A DNA stretch of 64,000 nucleotides, taken from NCBI GenBank assembly GCA_013400975.1, contig WBMZ01008997.1, positions 236,240 to 300,239 on the forward strand, read 5' to 3'. Of the stretch, positions 24,121-37,140 are shown one piece after another. The stretch comes from Atrichornis clamosus (lineage: Eukaryota; Chordata; Aves; Passeriformes; Menuridae). The translations under genes and the position numbers were made by a program. Position 1 is the first letter of the stretch. Each line of letters begins with the position of its first letter. A model generated the notes under the pieces. The model was not told the DNA's origin. It searched no databases and saw only the letters and a list, made by a program, of their open reading frames with translations.

Positions 24121-25141
24121 CTTCTTGAAATAATCTACAGACAATGTGACTTGAAGAGAAGATATAATGGTGAGATGGCTGAGCCCCACAGTGTGATGAA
24201 GTCATATGAAATACAGATTTTGTACTGTATTTTCTCAGAGAAATAGGTAAAAAAAATTCTTAGTGCCATTGGTTGAACTCCACCAGGAACTCTATGGACA
24301 GATCAGTCACTGGCATTCCAGAATGGTTATATGAGATGGGAACAAGACAAAAAAAGCCCTGCTAGGATCCTGGAACAATAAGGGCGATTAAAGGTATATC
24401 TACCTGGAAGGACACAGATGACAGGTTTACATTGACTCCAAACTGACAAGAAGGGACCCACCTCTAATCTGGATCCCAAGCACATGAAGTGCTGGACAAT
24501 GAAGGGAAACAGTTGCTTGTAATTTACAAGAAGGAAAAAAGACATGATTAATAAAATAAACTCCAATATTTTAGAAACTCAGTCAGGACAATGTTCTGCA
24601 TTTTCAACATCTGGAAAAATCTCTGTACAAGCTGCAGAGGTCTTTCTTTCCCACTCAAGCATTCTAGGTGGACCACTACACATTTTGGTGTTTGCATTAG
24701 ATCCTCTCATTAAACACTTGCTATTAAGTATTCACTGCATGTACAGTCTAGTGAGTTTAAAAAATAATCTTTAGTTTTTACACTCTAAAAGATAATCTTG
24801 CTGTCATAGAAACTCTCTTTCCAATTGGCCAACTCTTCTTTGAGAATAGAACTAAAATGTCTTACAGGTAAAGCTTATTATTAGAGTATATTTACTGTAT
24901 ATTATGAAATGTTTCCATAAAATATTCTATCATGGGTACACTAGGCTAACACTTACTATAGATTTCAGAATATACTGTAATGCAGAAAATACTATAAAGT
25001 GTTAAGATGATTTGAAATGTGCAAATACACAACTTAGTCAAAGAAGCCATGTTCATGAAACTCAGGTTTCCCAAAGCAGGAATCTCTCAGAATTTCATTT
25101 AATGAAATAAACATTATATCCTTGTAGTAGTCTGTACATAT
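24121..25141. other. Unique DNA, no gene seen
   Basis: No supported feature. Short open frames on both strands (24327-24566 minus, 24544-24774 plus) have no recognisable family. Confidence 0.5.
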
Positions 25142-25346
25142 TCATAGAATTGTAGAAATGTTTAGGTTGCAAAGGACCTTTAGAATCATCAAGCCCAATC
25201 ATTAACCTCACACTACCAAGTCCACCACTAAACTATGTCACTAGATGCCACATCTACACATCTTTTACATGCCTCCAGGGGCAGTGACTCAGCCTTCTCC
25301 CTGGGCAGCCTGTTGGTTCCTTGACAATCCTTTTGGATTGTCAGTA
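25142..25346 (-). mobile_element. CR1 3' end fragment, minus strand (about 205 bp)
   Basis: Read on the plus strand, it opens with TCATAGAATTGTAGAAATG (decayed octamer tail and terminal motif). It continues with TTAGGTTGCAAAGGACCTTTAG, AATCATCAAGCCCAATCATTAACCTCACACTACC (read in pieces), ACTAAACTATGTCACTAGATGCC, CATGCCTCCAGGGGCAGTGACTC and CTCCCTGGGCAGCCTGTTGG. These are the reverse complement of the CR1 3' end. It is 5'-truncated after about 205 bp, near GACAATCCTTTTGG. Confidence 0.88.
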
Positions 25347-28300
25347 TCTTAAAAAGTTAGTATATTAAAAATCAGTAAAGACTATTAAAAATAACACCAA
25401 GTCATAAAAATAACTGTTTCATTCATTTGGAAGTTGATCATTCAGGTTTATCACATATATGGGCTTAAAAATTACTCTTTGATTTCTTGTATTGCCACTG
25501 GCATGTAACATTTCTTAAGACAATTGAAATGGAAATTAAGTACTGTAGGTCAATAAAGATTGATATGAACTTTAGAAAAAAAAAACCCTGCCATATTACA
25601 GCATGCATAAGTGTACAACTGTAACTGAAAATGAATGTAGAACTGGAACAATAAATAATATCTTTAAGCAAGACATTTTTACTTGGGAGTATTTAAATAC
25701 TCCTACTTTTTAGCAGTGAAGCAATTCAATGTATGTGACTGTTGCAAGTAGCTGTCTTATTTCTTTCATTATATTAACAATTCTTTCAGACTTCTTTGAG
25801 AAATCACGTCCTGTTACATTCAGAAAGACCCAGAAACACTCATCAACTTATGAAAAATGGGATGCAAAATTTTACCTTCAATACAAAATTTAGTGGTGAT
25901 TCTTCATAACTTTAGAAAGAAAAGAAAAGTGAATGAAAAAAATATTTAAAGAAATAGAACAAAAATTTGGAGGAATATATACTGTGGGGAGAAAAAATAT
26001 TTCCAGTGAAGAAAGGGTTCTTCAAATAAATTTATAACAAATTTGGCTGTGTAGTAATACATAAGGAAAAGGAACCACAGGAGGGCATTTGTAATCAGGA
26101 AGTAATTTTAGTTTTAATGAGGGGAAGCAGTAGACAAGACAGGTCTTTAAGTCACCACCTGGAGGACTTTAAAGGAAGACAAAAGCTCAGAAAAGACATA
26201 CCAGATTAATTTTATAATGGATTTTTTTTGAGAAAACAGTGAGGCTGCATAATAATCTGAGGAGCAATAAAACATGAGGCCCTTACTGTGAAATTCAGGA
26301 AATTACCCATATAGGAGATGGTATGATTGAAGACAGACTGTGATCAGAAAAGGCTACCAAGGTCAAGAACTGTAACGGGGATAGAGGACCAATGATCATG
26401 ATATCCATTGCTAATCTAATTAACCTTTTTTACATTAAATCATTCTTATTAGAAGTAGCAATTTTAGCAAACACTTATTTCATGAAAAGAGATTCACCAT
26501 GGGAGAAAGGGAAGGTGACAATGGCATAAAAGGTTCTACTACAAGAGTCCTCAAAGAGCAGAAATAGTGAAGCTGTGGAAGTAACAATAACTGCGGATGA
26601 GATGATCTTAAAATGTTCAGAAAAATTAATATCAAAATGAAAAGACAAAACAAAATATTATAGGCAGTTTTAAAACATATAAGTTTTATGTGTATTTTGT
26701 TTGAATTTACTTTTAATTTTTCAGTTGTATTTCCCAAGAATCTTAGCATGAAACTTCTTATTCTTGTGTACAAAACATTGTACATACTGAGAGCATTCCT
26801 TCCTAAATCAAGGTCCTAACCCTTTCTTCTGGAATGAATTTCATTCCATAACACTAACTGATCTTTGAATGAATTCTTTGTTTTCTATTATACTGTGCAT
26901 AATTTCTTGAGTTTTTCCGTGCCATGAATTTTGAAATTAAAATGACATCGCAAATTATGCCCTGAGGAGTATCTTATGTGACTCATTTGTGAATAAATTA
27001 ATATTTTAATATACCTGATTTTATTATTTTTAAAATTTATTTCAAATGTTTTACTTTTCTAAAGGATTTTTTTTGTTAAATGCATGACCTTAAAGCACCC
27101 TGCGTGCTTTTTTCTACCAATAATTTCATTGAAATTAGTAGACATATAAAGGGTGAAAAAGCCTTCAGCAGTGTTGCCACTTGAATAAGTTCTTATCCAG
27201 AAATAAAAATATGCATGTTCATACTCTGTTATTTTTAAATGCCCTGATTTCTGTTTGTAGCAATCTGTTTATAACTTTAAAGCCTAACCTCACAGAACTG
27301 TACAATAAATTGTGCAAATAGATGTCTTCTCTTCAATATTTTGTAAGGATGTTTACTGGAGAGATTTTTGAAACTAATTTTGTGTGATGTTAACATTAAT
27401 AAATTCCTGGGTTCTCATTGTTCTGTATTTCAAAGGTATTGTAGGTTTTCCTGAAGAAAATTAGTAGTAAGGTTTATTTCTTCATAGGCATATTGCCATA
27501 ATATTTTCTGAATTGTTGCACAGCTAACAATAATTCTTTAAAATTCTCATTGAAGCTTGAACAGCTGTGTTATATCTTTCTGGATGTGTCATCCTTCTCT
27601 CACCGCTACGAATAATGAACAAGAAGGTCAAATAAACATGTACTTTTGGCAGAGGACAAATAAAAAGTAAGCAATCAATATTGTTTCTAAATACAAAAAC
27701 TAATGAAAAGAATTTTAATGGGAAAAATGACTCACAATTATAAATACAGCAACCCGCTATCTAGAATTAGCTTTTGGCTGTCCTTTCTGCTCTTTGCTTC
27801 CTGAGCTTGGTTGCAAACTTCTCTTACTGTTATCCAAATGTCATTAAGTAACTCTGAGATTATATTATTTGAAAAAGAAAGCTCCAATTTGATCCACTTT
27901 AATTGTAAAAGATTCATATAAAGATTCATATAAATTGATGTCACACATATACTTTGACAGTGTGACTTTTAAAAATGTCAATTTACTTTAGAGAACCTGA
28001 CCTGGTCAATAAGGTTCACATTGGAAACAATGATCCACTCTCTTTTTTAAGATACTAGTGGATGATCGGAAAGTTGTTCCTAGTCTCAGTATCTAAACAA
28101 AATACAATTGCAAAGCTACTTGAATTTTCATTCAAATGTTAGCAGTGTTGAAGAATTAGAAGCAATCAAATTTTTTTAAATTATTTTTGTTTAGAAAGAT
28201 CTGTCTACCAATTAAAAGGTCTAGGAGAAATAGAGTATATTTGGACCACTCTACAAAATAATAATTCCTTAAGATGAGAACAGGACAGACGATAATCAAA

Positions 28301-31300
28301 GATATGTCCATACTGAAACATGGCTGTATGACCTATTACCTGGTGACTTGACAGCATTTTGATCTTAGAATGCACAGTGGTTCAGAAGTGAGATGATATT
28401 CTGTTAGCTGCAGTATAATTTCCAGTGATAATTGGTGCATAAATATAATCAGTTTACTGATAATTTATGCAAGTGACCAATAATCAGTTAGAGGTCTAAA
28501 TATATAATTTATTTTCTTCAGTATTTTCTTTCACCAAACAGTTCTAAATGAAAATCTAAAGCACTTTATATAAATCAAAATACTTCTCCAAACTTTTGGT
28601 AAGTATTTTCTGTCCCCCGGTTTGTCTCGTGAGGTAAGTTAAACAGCAAAATAGATACATATGGAAAAACATATACATCCAAAGGAAAAAATATCCCTAA
28701 AAGATAACTGAGTGTCAATAGTACTGGAGAAATTCTGAGAAATTGTACTGTTTTCCCTGGATCATCAATGTCAATATTAGTCTCACTCAACCCATTTTTA
28801 CACAGTATTTGCATCGAGGACTCTTATCAAGGGTTGCTCGTGGAGGCTTCTGTGGGTTTGCTTCTGTGTAAAAACTCCTTTTGATATTTCTTACAGATCA
28901 TGTTCTTTTACAGTTTATCTTGCACTTAATTCTGAGAGATATAATAATGATTTTTTTGTGGAATAATTTATGCTTTTCTCAACTATTTAGCCACCTTAAC
29001 TGGCAACTGAAACTACTAATCTATACTGAAAATAGAACTGTTTTCATTTTAAAGTTACTTCTTTTGTAGGGATACAGATAGTGAAGGAAATATGGGAGCT
29101 GAACTTGGACTTACTCAATTCTGATACATCAAAAAGTGTCAGAGAAGCCAACCAAATTTAGATCATGTCTAACCTGCAAAAAGGATGAACCTAAGTCATC
29201 GTTTATAGCCTGCCATCTACTCAGTCTAGATTAAACACTATTTATTATTTAGTGTAGTTGTAAAGAATGGTGAAAAAGCAAGTTCATTGGGATTTAGAGA
29301 GGATTAATCCCTCTAAAAAACAAATATCTCCAATTTTGATGATATTTTAGGAGTTAAGGTACAAAAGTATGTATATTTTGATTAAATAGCCTTTTTTTCT
29401 GGAAAATCTGCCATTTCCAAAGTGGGCACACTAATTTTTGTAAGATTCAATCTCCTGTGAATGACAATTTTCTAAAGCTTTCCTCACATCTTCTCCCCAG
29501 CTTTTTATGCTTGTGGATATAAGATACTGTTTTTCCTAGTATCTGACAAATGTAACCTAGTGCCTCCACAAAGAAGTACCTTTCTTAGGAAAGAGAAGTG
29601 ACAAATGTGAGAAAATTTTAGTTTTCTTTCCTCAATATAAGGTTCTTTGTAGAAATAGAAGCATTCAGTAAACTTCATCTCCTCCCTTTCTGAGCTCTTC
29701 AAGGGTCCAAGAGCCACAGGAAGTATGGGCCCCTTAAAAAAGACATGTTAAAAGAATATCTTATTTTCATGGGAATTATTTTACATAGGGAGTGCTCTTT
29801 GAACTTTGGTCTGCAACTTGTCTCAAACCTGCATCCACAACAAGGAAAAACACTTAATTAATTCTCATTCACTGGTGCTGTATTTCCTGAAAATATCTTG
29901 TGAGATGCTATGACAGACAAAAAGCCTTCAGGCCATTCCATCATCCTCATTTTCCTTCTCCTGTGTTTCTATTAATGAAAGCAAAGGTGCTCATCAAGAA
30001 CAGAAAAGACTGATGTTTACTGAACTATGCTGTATGGGAAACATTAGAGATACAGCAAAAATTTGGATAACACCAGATGTAATAGTTAATTTGGTAAAAA
30101 AAAGCTTGAGTATACTTTTTATTGCATTCAATCCTTTAAAAATTCTTCTGAAAAATAGTGACAAAGAAAGGCCTGGCATACTGGAACTGTGAGCCTGGGA
30201 ACTAGACCTGTGAAACCTCCTTAAAAAATCCATCTGGCCTCTTTGAACTGTATCCAGAGTACCCAGGAACCAGAGACATCCTGAGATACCACTGTTTAGC
30301 ACAAAACCCTGGGACAGTTGTGACAGCTTATTGTCTGAGAAGCTGGAAAATGGTTAATAAAAAATAAAATTGTTCAGAAACAACAGAAAGCATCATCTTT
30401 TATTGTCTGTTACAAGTGAGAAATAGAAATTAACAGCTGTTACCAGCTTCTCAGAGTGGGATATCCTATACACTTTTATGTTGCTGTTTTAAAAAGGACT
30501 TAATTCTTTTCCAAAAAGGAGCCTGTCTCTCTGAGAACTTGCCAGGGGGAATGCCTGACTGATTCCAGACTCTGTGGCAGGGATCATTTTTGAAGTGACT
30601 CTGTCTGTTATCTTACTGTTTTGGTCTATCCTCACTTCCCTTGGGGATAGTAGGGTCTTCCTGCAGTGGTATCAGTTTGTCCCTCCCTTTTGGGAATCTT
30701 TGTGTCTTTCTGAAATCTAATTCAATCCATTTTTGTGTTTTTATATAGTCATACAAGTAATCTATATTAGGTATAGCTGCTGCTATGTTGTTGATAAGTT
30801 TGCTTCACTAATGATAAATTGTAGTAATTTTTAATAGCCTCTAGGCATTTGGCTGTTGCTGTTGTTGATTGTATGACAATACCAATTGATGCTATTATTG
30901 ATTGATACCATACTGTTGATTGATACTACACTACTGTTTGCGGATAGCAATTGGTAATAGCTTAATACATAATCATTCATATTCATTTTATTAATCACCT
31001 GCTACCGGTGATTTTTGTGACATTGGTGGCAATCTGTAATAAAGTAGTGAAATTTAGAGGATAAAGCTTCTGTGTCCTTGTATATTATGTCATCCTATGA
31101 GCTCACAGTTGTAACCTCTGTACACCTGAAACTTAGACCCTTTTGCTCCATATCGTCAGATCTCTCATGAATTCTTCAAAGGAGTTATCAAGTATTGGAC
31201 AAATACACAACAAATATCCAGTCTCCTCCTACTGTATTGAATTCATTTGCTTTCTCTTCAGTTTTCAATGAAGTGAAAAACATGGCAAACTTTGCTGAAG

Positions 31301-34300
31301 GATGTCTTCCTTTGTAGTGGTGGAAGAGCACAAAACCTTCAAAACATCCTAGTCAAGAATTTTCTACATAATTTACAGTTTATAAATTGACATTTTTCAA
31401 GAAGTAAAACTATGAGAGATAGATATTGCTCTTCTAGTTGGAGACAGTCTATCTCTCTCCCCTGGTGAATCTTTCAGTTTAATGCTTTTTAATAGCTTTA
31501 TAACGTCTAGGGATACAAATTTTATATTCTGTCCTGTTGTAGCATGCATTGGTGCAATTGTTCTCTAATAGTGTATGCTGTGGAGATTTAAAAGCTTGTA
31601 CATAGCTCTTTTTACAGGAAAAACAATACTGAAATGTGAGGATCATAGCCATTATTTGTAAATAAAAAATTACTTCTTCAAACAAAAAAAAGTCACTTAA
31701 TGTGCTTCAGTTATATTCTGATTTCTTGAACAATGTTTCAAATAGCATTAGATGGTGTACTGTCGACTTCTTTGTTGAAGTTATTTTGCACTGAATGCCA
31801 GAAATAAAAGCAATACCTTTTTTCTGCTGTTTTTACTCTGGTTATAGAAATGTCATCATGGCTGCAGTTGGCAGTAAGAGCCAGCGAGGATATTGAGATG
31901 TTATTTAGGAGGAATGTGAGAGAAAAATAATCCCTCAAGGCTCAAAGAACTTCAGAGGGACATGTCACTGCTAAAATTTCAGCAAGGGAACCACAAGTTC
32001 CTGTGAAGTTGAAAGGGGAATAAGAAGGGAATACCATGAAATATCTCTGAAAGAGAGGAAAGTTTACTAGAGGAAAAACATTGAGAAAGACAGAATGGCA
32101 AAATGAAAGAATTCCAGAGGAGACAAGAAAATAGTCTCATCTAGAAAAAGCTATATATGGAATTAAAAGGTGCCCTTTCTCTTGGCAGTAACAAGCTCAG
32201 AAAGGCTATTCAAAGTTATTTTTCAATTTTTGTTCAAGACTAATAATAAAAAAGTGGTCTTTAAGGGCCTTTAAACATGTCTTTAAATACTCTAAATTTT
32301 AGACTGTGACATGGCTTATTTAGTAGTGTTTCTTCTACCTGCTCTATTCTGAAAGGAAAATCAGGTGGCAGCTAGTTTTCATTAAGGCAATGTGAACAGT
32401 TCTTTGGTGCAACAGCTGCAGGTGTGGGAGGCCTGAAAAAGATAATACAGTCCTACACTGTATATTTTTTGCCCAAGTGCTCTGATATCGCCCACCTTGT
32501 CTACTTTTCCCTTGGATTGCTCAAATTCCACTAGCTTTGATTCCATGTGTTTTACAGCCTATGTCAATGCTGTTAATAAGACTGATCCTGCATGTAATTT
32601 GGTGAAAATCTGAGTGTAATTTTTTACATACATGCAGATATATCTAAGCATTGTAGGTTTATTTCATTTTAAGGGCCTTCAATGACAAGGACATGCCCTA
32701 GTGAGACAATGGGGCTCTTGCATGCTGCCTTAATAAAGTAGACCAATAAAGGTGATTGCATCCACATCACAAAAAACAGTGCCTCTGTGAGAATGATCTT
32801 TTCTCAGCTTCTAAAATCTCTGCAACTACATAGAAATTCATAAGCCATGACTTGCAATTAAGCAATAAATGGAAAACTTTCTGATTTTTACTGCACCAAC
32901 TGCTAACGTACACTACAGGCTGCTGAAAAACAAGTGGACACCTCCGTTGCATACATATTGAGATTATCTCACAAAAAGGCAAAATTTGGCTTTCTTTAGT
33001 TAAGATTCACCTGGAAATAAGTTACTAAAGCATGACCATGGAGCACATACACTTGGACTAATCACTTGGGATATTGACAGACTTTGGAACGTGATGTTTT
33101 GGAAAGCAAATTAATTATTTCTCTCTGTTTCCATTCTTTTATTCTTGAAGATCACAATTTTTTAGCTGACTATTCTTTATGCAAGTCAAAGAAATTGACA
33201 GCCTCTGAATCATTCACTTTCATCCCTAATTTTCATTCAGTACTAACATTAAAAGAAAAATTTATATTTTTACTTTCTATAAAGTCCAATAATAAAATTT
33301 GTAAAACATATTGTACATATTAATCTATATTCCATATGAAATGCTTTTTAAAGTTAATCCTTCCAGTAATAAATTGCTTTTCATTACTGTTGCCTTCATG
33401 TTTCTTAAAACTATGGACTATACAATACAGACATTTCATAACAGAATTATATTTTTAGATATTAGAAAATCAAAGAGTATCTACACAACCAAATAATACC
33501 CTTGTTTCAGAAACATTGTAATTTGGGCATTTTTCTTGGTGTTTTATTTAGTTAGTTATTTCATTGGTCCTCATGCCCTTTCATTGGAGCACAAAAAAAC
33601 TACACACTCTTGCTCTTCCCCCATTTTGGAGGCATAATGGAATGGCATTCCTCTTAGGAAAGATCATTGCATTTGGCTTTGAGTACACCAAGTATCTTCA
33701 TGGCTCACCTATGTGAGGAGAAGGAGATAGATCCTATTTTTGGTAAGCATTCCCTCTCAGGAGCATTCCAGTTATTTTCTGGGCAGGGTTGACTCGTCCT
33801 AGACCTATTGAGTCCTTAATGGTATTTTAGGCTACGCTTCCACAGAATCTCACAGGTTCCATGTCTGAGTCAGTTCAAGGCAATGGTGTGTTATAAAGCA
33901 TTCTGCAAGACTAAGCAAGCAAATAGGGAGAACAGTTATGTTTTTAACTAGAATCTGTGAAAAACAAGTAGGTTGCATTTATAGCAATATCCTCCCTGTA
34001 TTTTAAGAAACAAAGCACTCTAACACAGATTTAAAAAAAAAAAAAAGGGAAAGGCTTAATTACCAGTCCTAGTCTTTGCGTTACACCAGATGTTGGCTTA
34101 ATTGAACACTGTCTGTTATGATTACAGCAAAGCATATTGTAACTACTGTTATAAGAGACACTGACACAAATCACCAGCCAGCATAAATCAGTAGAGTCCC
34201 ACTGACATCAGTACATGTAGGCTGATCTTCCCAAGCAGAAGTTTTGGCCTATACTTTTGAAGATATAAGAAAGGAGGAGTATATGAAAGGTATTTTCACA

Positions 34301-37056
34301 TTACTTAAAAAAAAAAAAAATCCAAAACAAATTTTTAATTTTTTTCTAATTATTATTTTTCAAACTGGAAAAGTACATATAGACATTTCAGCCATCTCAG
34401 TGCATACTGTAACAAAACACCTCATTTGTTGACTTAGCATTTGCTGCTGTATTACCACATATGAACAACTTAACTTCAAATTTTGCCCACAGAAATTAAA
34501 GCAAAATTCTATGTTTTCCAAGATAAAGCTAAAATAATCAAAATTATTGATTATACATTTATTGATTAAATAACTACCGATAAAATAACATAGCAGTAAA
34601 AATTTGTGTGATTGCTACACATACATAACGTTACCCAACCCTAGTGAAAAGTTTTATATGTAGTGTTCCTCTTGGGTTTATAAACCTGTCTTTGATATTA
34701 AGTCTGACACAGAATTTTTAGCATTATTTTTCAATATTTTGTAACGGAGTATCTATGACAAAACTCAGTGGACTATCACAGAGTTAAAATTGAGGTTTTA
34801 TATTTCCAACCACTATGACATAAAACAACATTAAAAATATAGTCAGCACCAGGATTATGTGGGAAAAGTGCAGAAAATTTAATTTAATGAGACTTTGTTG
34901 CGTGTCTGAAGTTCCAAAAATAGATCTAATCTAAACGGGTTTTTAGAGTAAAATTTCACTGCAATATTTAAAGATACGGGATCAATAGGTATCTAACAAA
35001 TGCCATTATAAAACAGTGAAATAAAAGTGTTAACTGCCTCACTGACCAATGTATGTAAAGAAAAAACATTGTATGCAAACAAGAGAACATTGCAATGTAG
35101 TGTTGACCTCCACTCTTTAATGAGGAGATTCAGTTCTGAATATGTGCTGTTTTGAAGGGCCCCTTGAGCTTTTTTTATTTTATTGTGAACTCTGTGCCTA
35201 GAACCACTTAGCCAAGTAAAAAGATTAGCCAGGAACCTCCCATTCCTACCAAGGTCTGGTACAAACTGTAGTTAACAGATTAAATTGAAGGGTCCTTCTG
35301 TTGGGTGCCTTCATTGTTTCATTCCTTGGAGTACTCCAGCTACAAGACACCAAGCTGATTACAGGCATTGTAAACAGTCTGTCTTGTTTTGAAATGTGTA
35401 TGTAGGGTAATGAGCATTGTAAACATATGCAAAACTTCACACGAAGTTAATTTAGAGCTGCGGTGTAATGCTTATTAAAATTCTGTCTTTCTGGCCTTTT
35501 TCAGGCAATGTCACTCAGCTATAGTGATTTCACTAGGGGTGAAATATTCCTTATTCAGAAATGGAAATCCTAAATTCCAGGAACACAGTGATACAAAGGG
35601 GTCAGACTCTCCCTTTAAACTATGCATATCACTTTTTTTATTTCCCCCAGAAACTGAAGTAGGCGTAAAAAATCCAGTTAAACAAAGAAACTGCAGCTAA
35701 AATTTAAACTATCTCTGACTGAGGTGACAAAAATGGTTAGAGGAACAAGCATGCTGCTCCCAAAATGGATTGTAATTATAATCCTTTATAATTAGCACCA
35801 TCTTTGAATTTTTAAATATATTTATCTTTTAAAAACATTCAGATCTCTCATTCTCCACAGACCCCCACCTTTTTTTCTCTTTCTGTATAAAGTAAAAAGA
35901 AAATGAAATGTTGGCAGTTATGGTAGCTACATAAGTGTGGCAACCATCCAACATTCATACAGACAGATCTGGAATCATCTTTACATGTGCAAAAATAGTT
36001 GAAAAAGATTTTAGCACTCTAGACATTTTATGTGGGTAAGATCTTACTCAGTGGAAGGTGATTGACAGCAACTCTTATGTTCGAAGATTTTAACCGAGAA
36101 TGTGCGATGTCTAATAAATGGTGCTCCTTGCACAGTTCAGCCATTTATTTGTTTGAAAAAACACATGCAAAGCACTCTGGGTCAGATGCCAGGGAAATGT
36201 TTCATTGTCTTATGTAGATGAGGCTGTCCTCTGGTACAGACCAACTATATTTACCAAAGTAATTGGTAATTGTTACATAGAATATCACTTCTGCCACAGA
36301 AACATGACCACTGGAGAGTTAATGAGCTGAACCTGTGTCAGAAAGGAGCAGTTTTATTTACTGCTATGAATTAAAGTATCCATCAGTGTGTAATTTTTGC
36401 TTCAAGAGGCTAGTTTACATGAATCAGTCAAATATAATCCACCACAATTTCAGGTATATTTGAGCTCATTATTAATACTTTCTCACAATTTACTGAAATC
36501 TGCATTGGGAATATAGATCCCAAGAATGGTTTTTACAGGGCTATGAATCAGGATACAGGTATTTCAAAAGGATAATCATTGTAAGATAAGTCACTTTGGA
36601 ATAATAAACTGCTGTCAAAAATTTTGAGACTAGATGCTGCCCTCTCTTTCAGTAGTGTCAGTCAAGAATAAGTCTTCTGAAGCCAATGCACTTATTTTGG
36701 GTTTAAATCCATATATCTAAAACCACACAGTGGTTCAGTTGTCTCCATAAATTAAACAGGGTTTGTTCATGCACTCTTTGTTCAGACAAACACATATTCA
36801 GGTAAATGTATAGAATCTTGTGCTTGGGGAAAAATTATAGATTATTAGAGTACTAGATTATTATAATACAAGTAACTTAATTCTAGGTGAAATCCATTCC
36901 CTCTGACATTCCCCAATGCTCACATACAAACACAAGCCCACACATGCACTGTAAATGTGTGGACTCCTGTAAAAAATCTAAGGACATAGGCTTTGTTCAA
37001 GGAGAACCTCTGAGGCTGGAAAGCAAAATAACTGTTTTCAAAAGCAGAGGTAGGCA
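25347..37056. other. Long unique AT-rich stretch, no gene or transposon seen
   Basis: Almost 12 kb without a recognisable transposon or exon. Minor structures: a 13-bp inverted repeat (30334-30346 with 30443-30455), TTGATTGATAC-rich repetitive sequence near 30886-30930, A14 at 34033-34046 and A14 at 34307-34320. GCATTGTAAACA occurs twice (35365-35376 and 35414-35425). All open frames are below about 105 codons and unrecognised. Confidence 0.5.
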
Positions 37057-37140
37057 AAGAAATTTGTGCCAATGAGTTAAAATAATGCATACATCCCCAT
37101 GTTTGTGTGCATTATTTTAACTCATTGGCACAAATTTCTT
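37057..37140. repeat. Perfect inverted repeat: 33-bp arms, 18-bp loop
   Basis: The left arm 37057-37089 is the exact reverse complement of the right arm 37108-37140. The 18-base spacer (37090-37107) contains CATCCCCATG. The arms are of ordinary complexity (they include GTGCCAATGAGTTAA), so this is not a simple-repeat palindrome. The mapped arms are perfect, so the structure formed recently or is kept by selection or gene conversion. A transcript would form a strong 33-bp stem. Confidence 0.95.
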
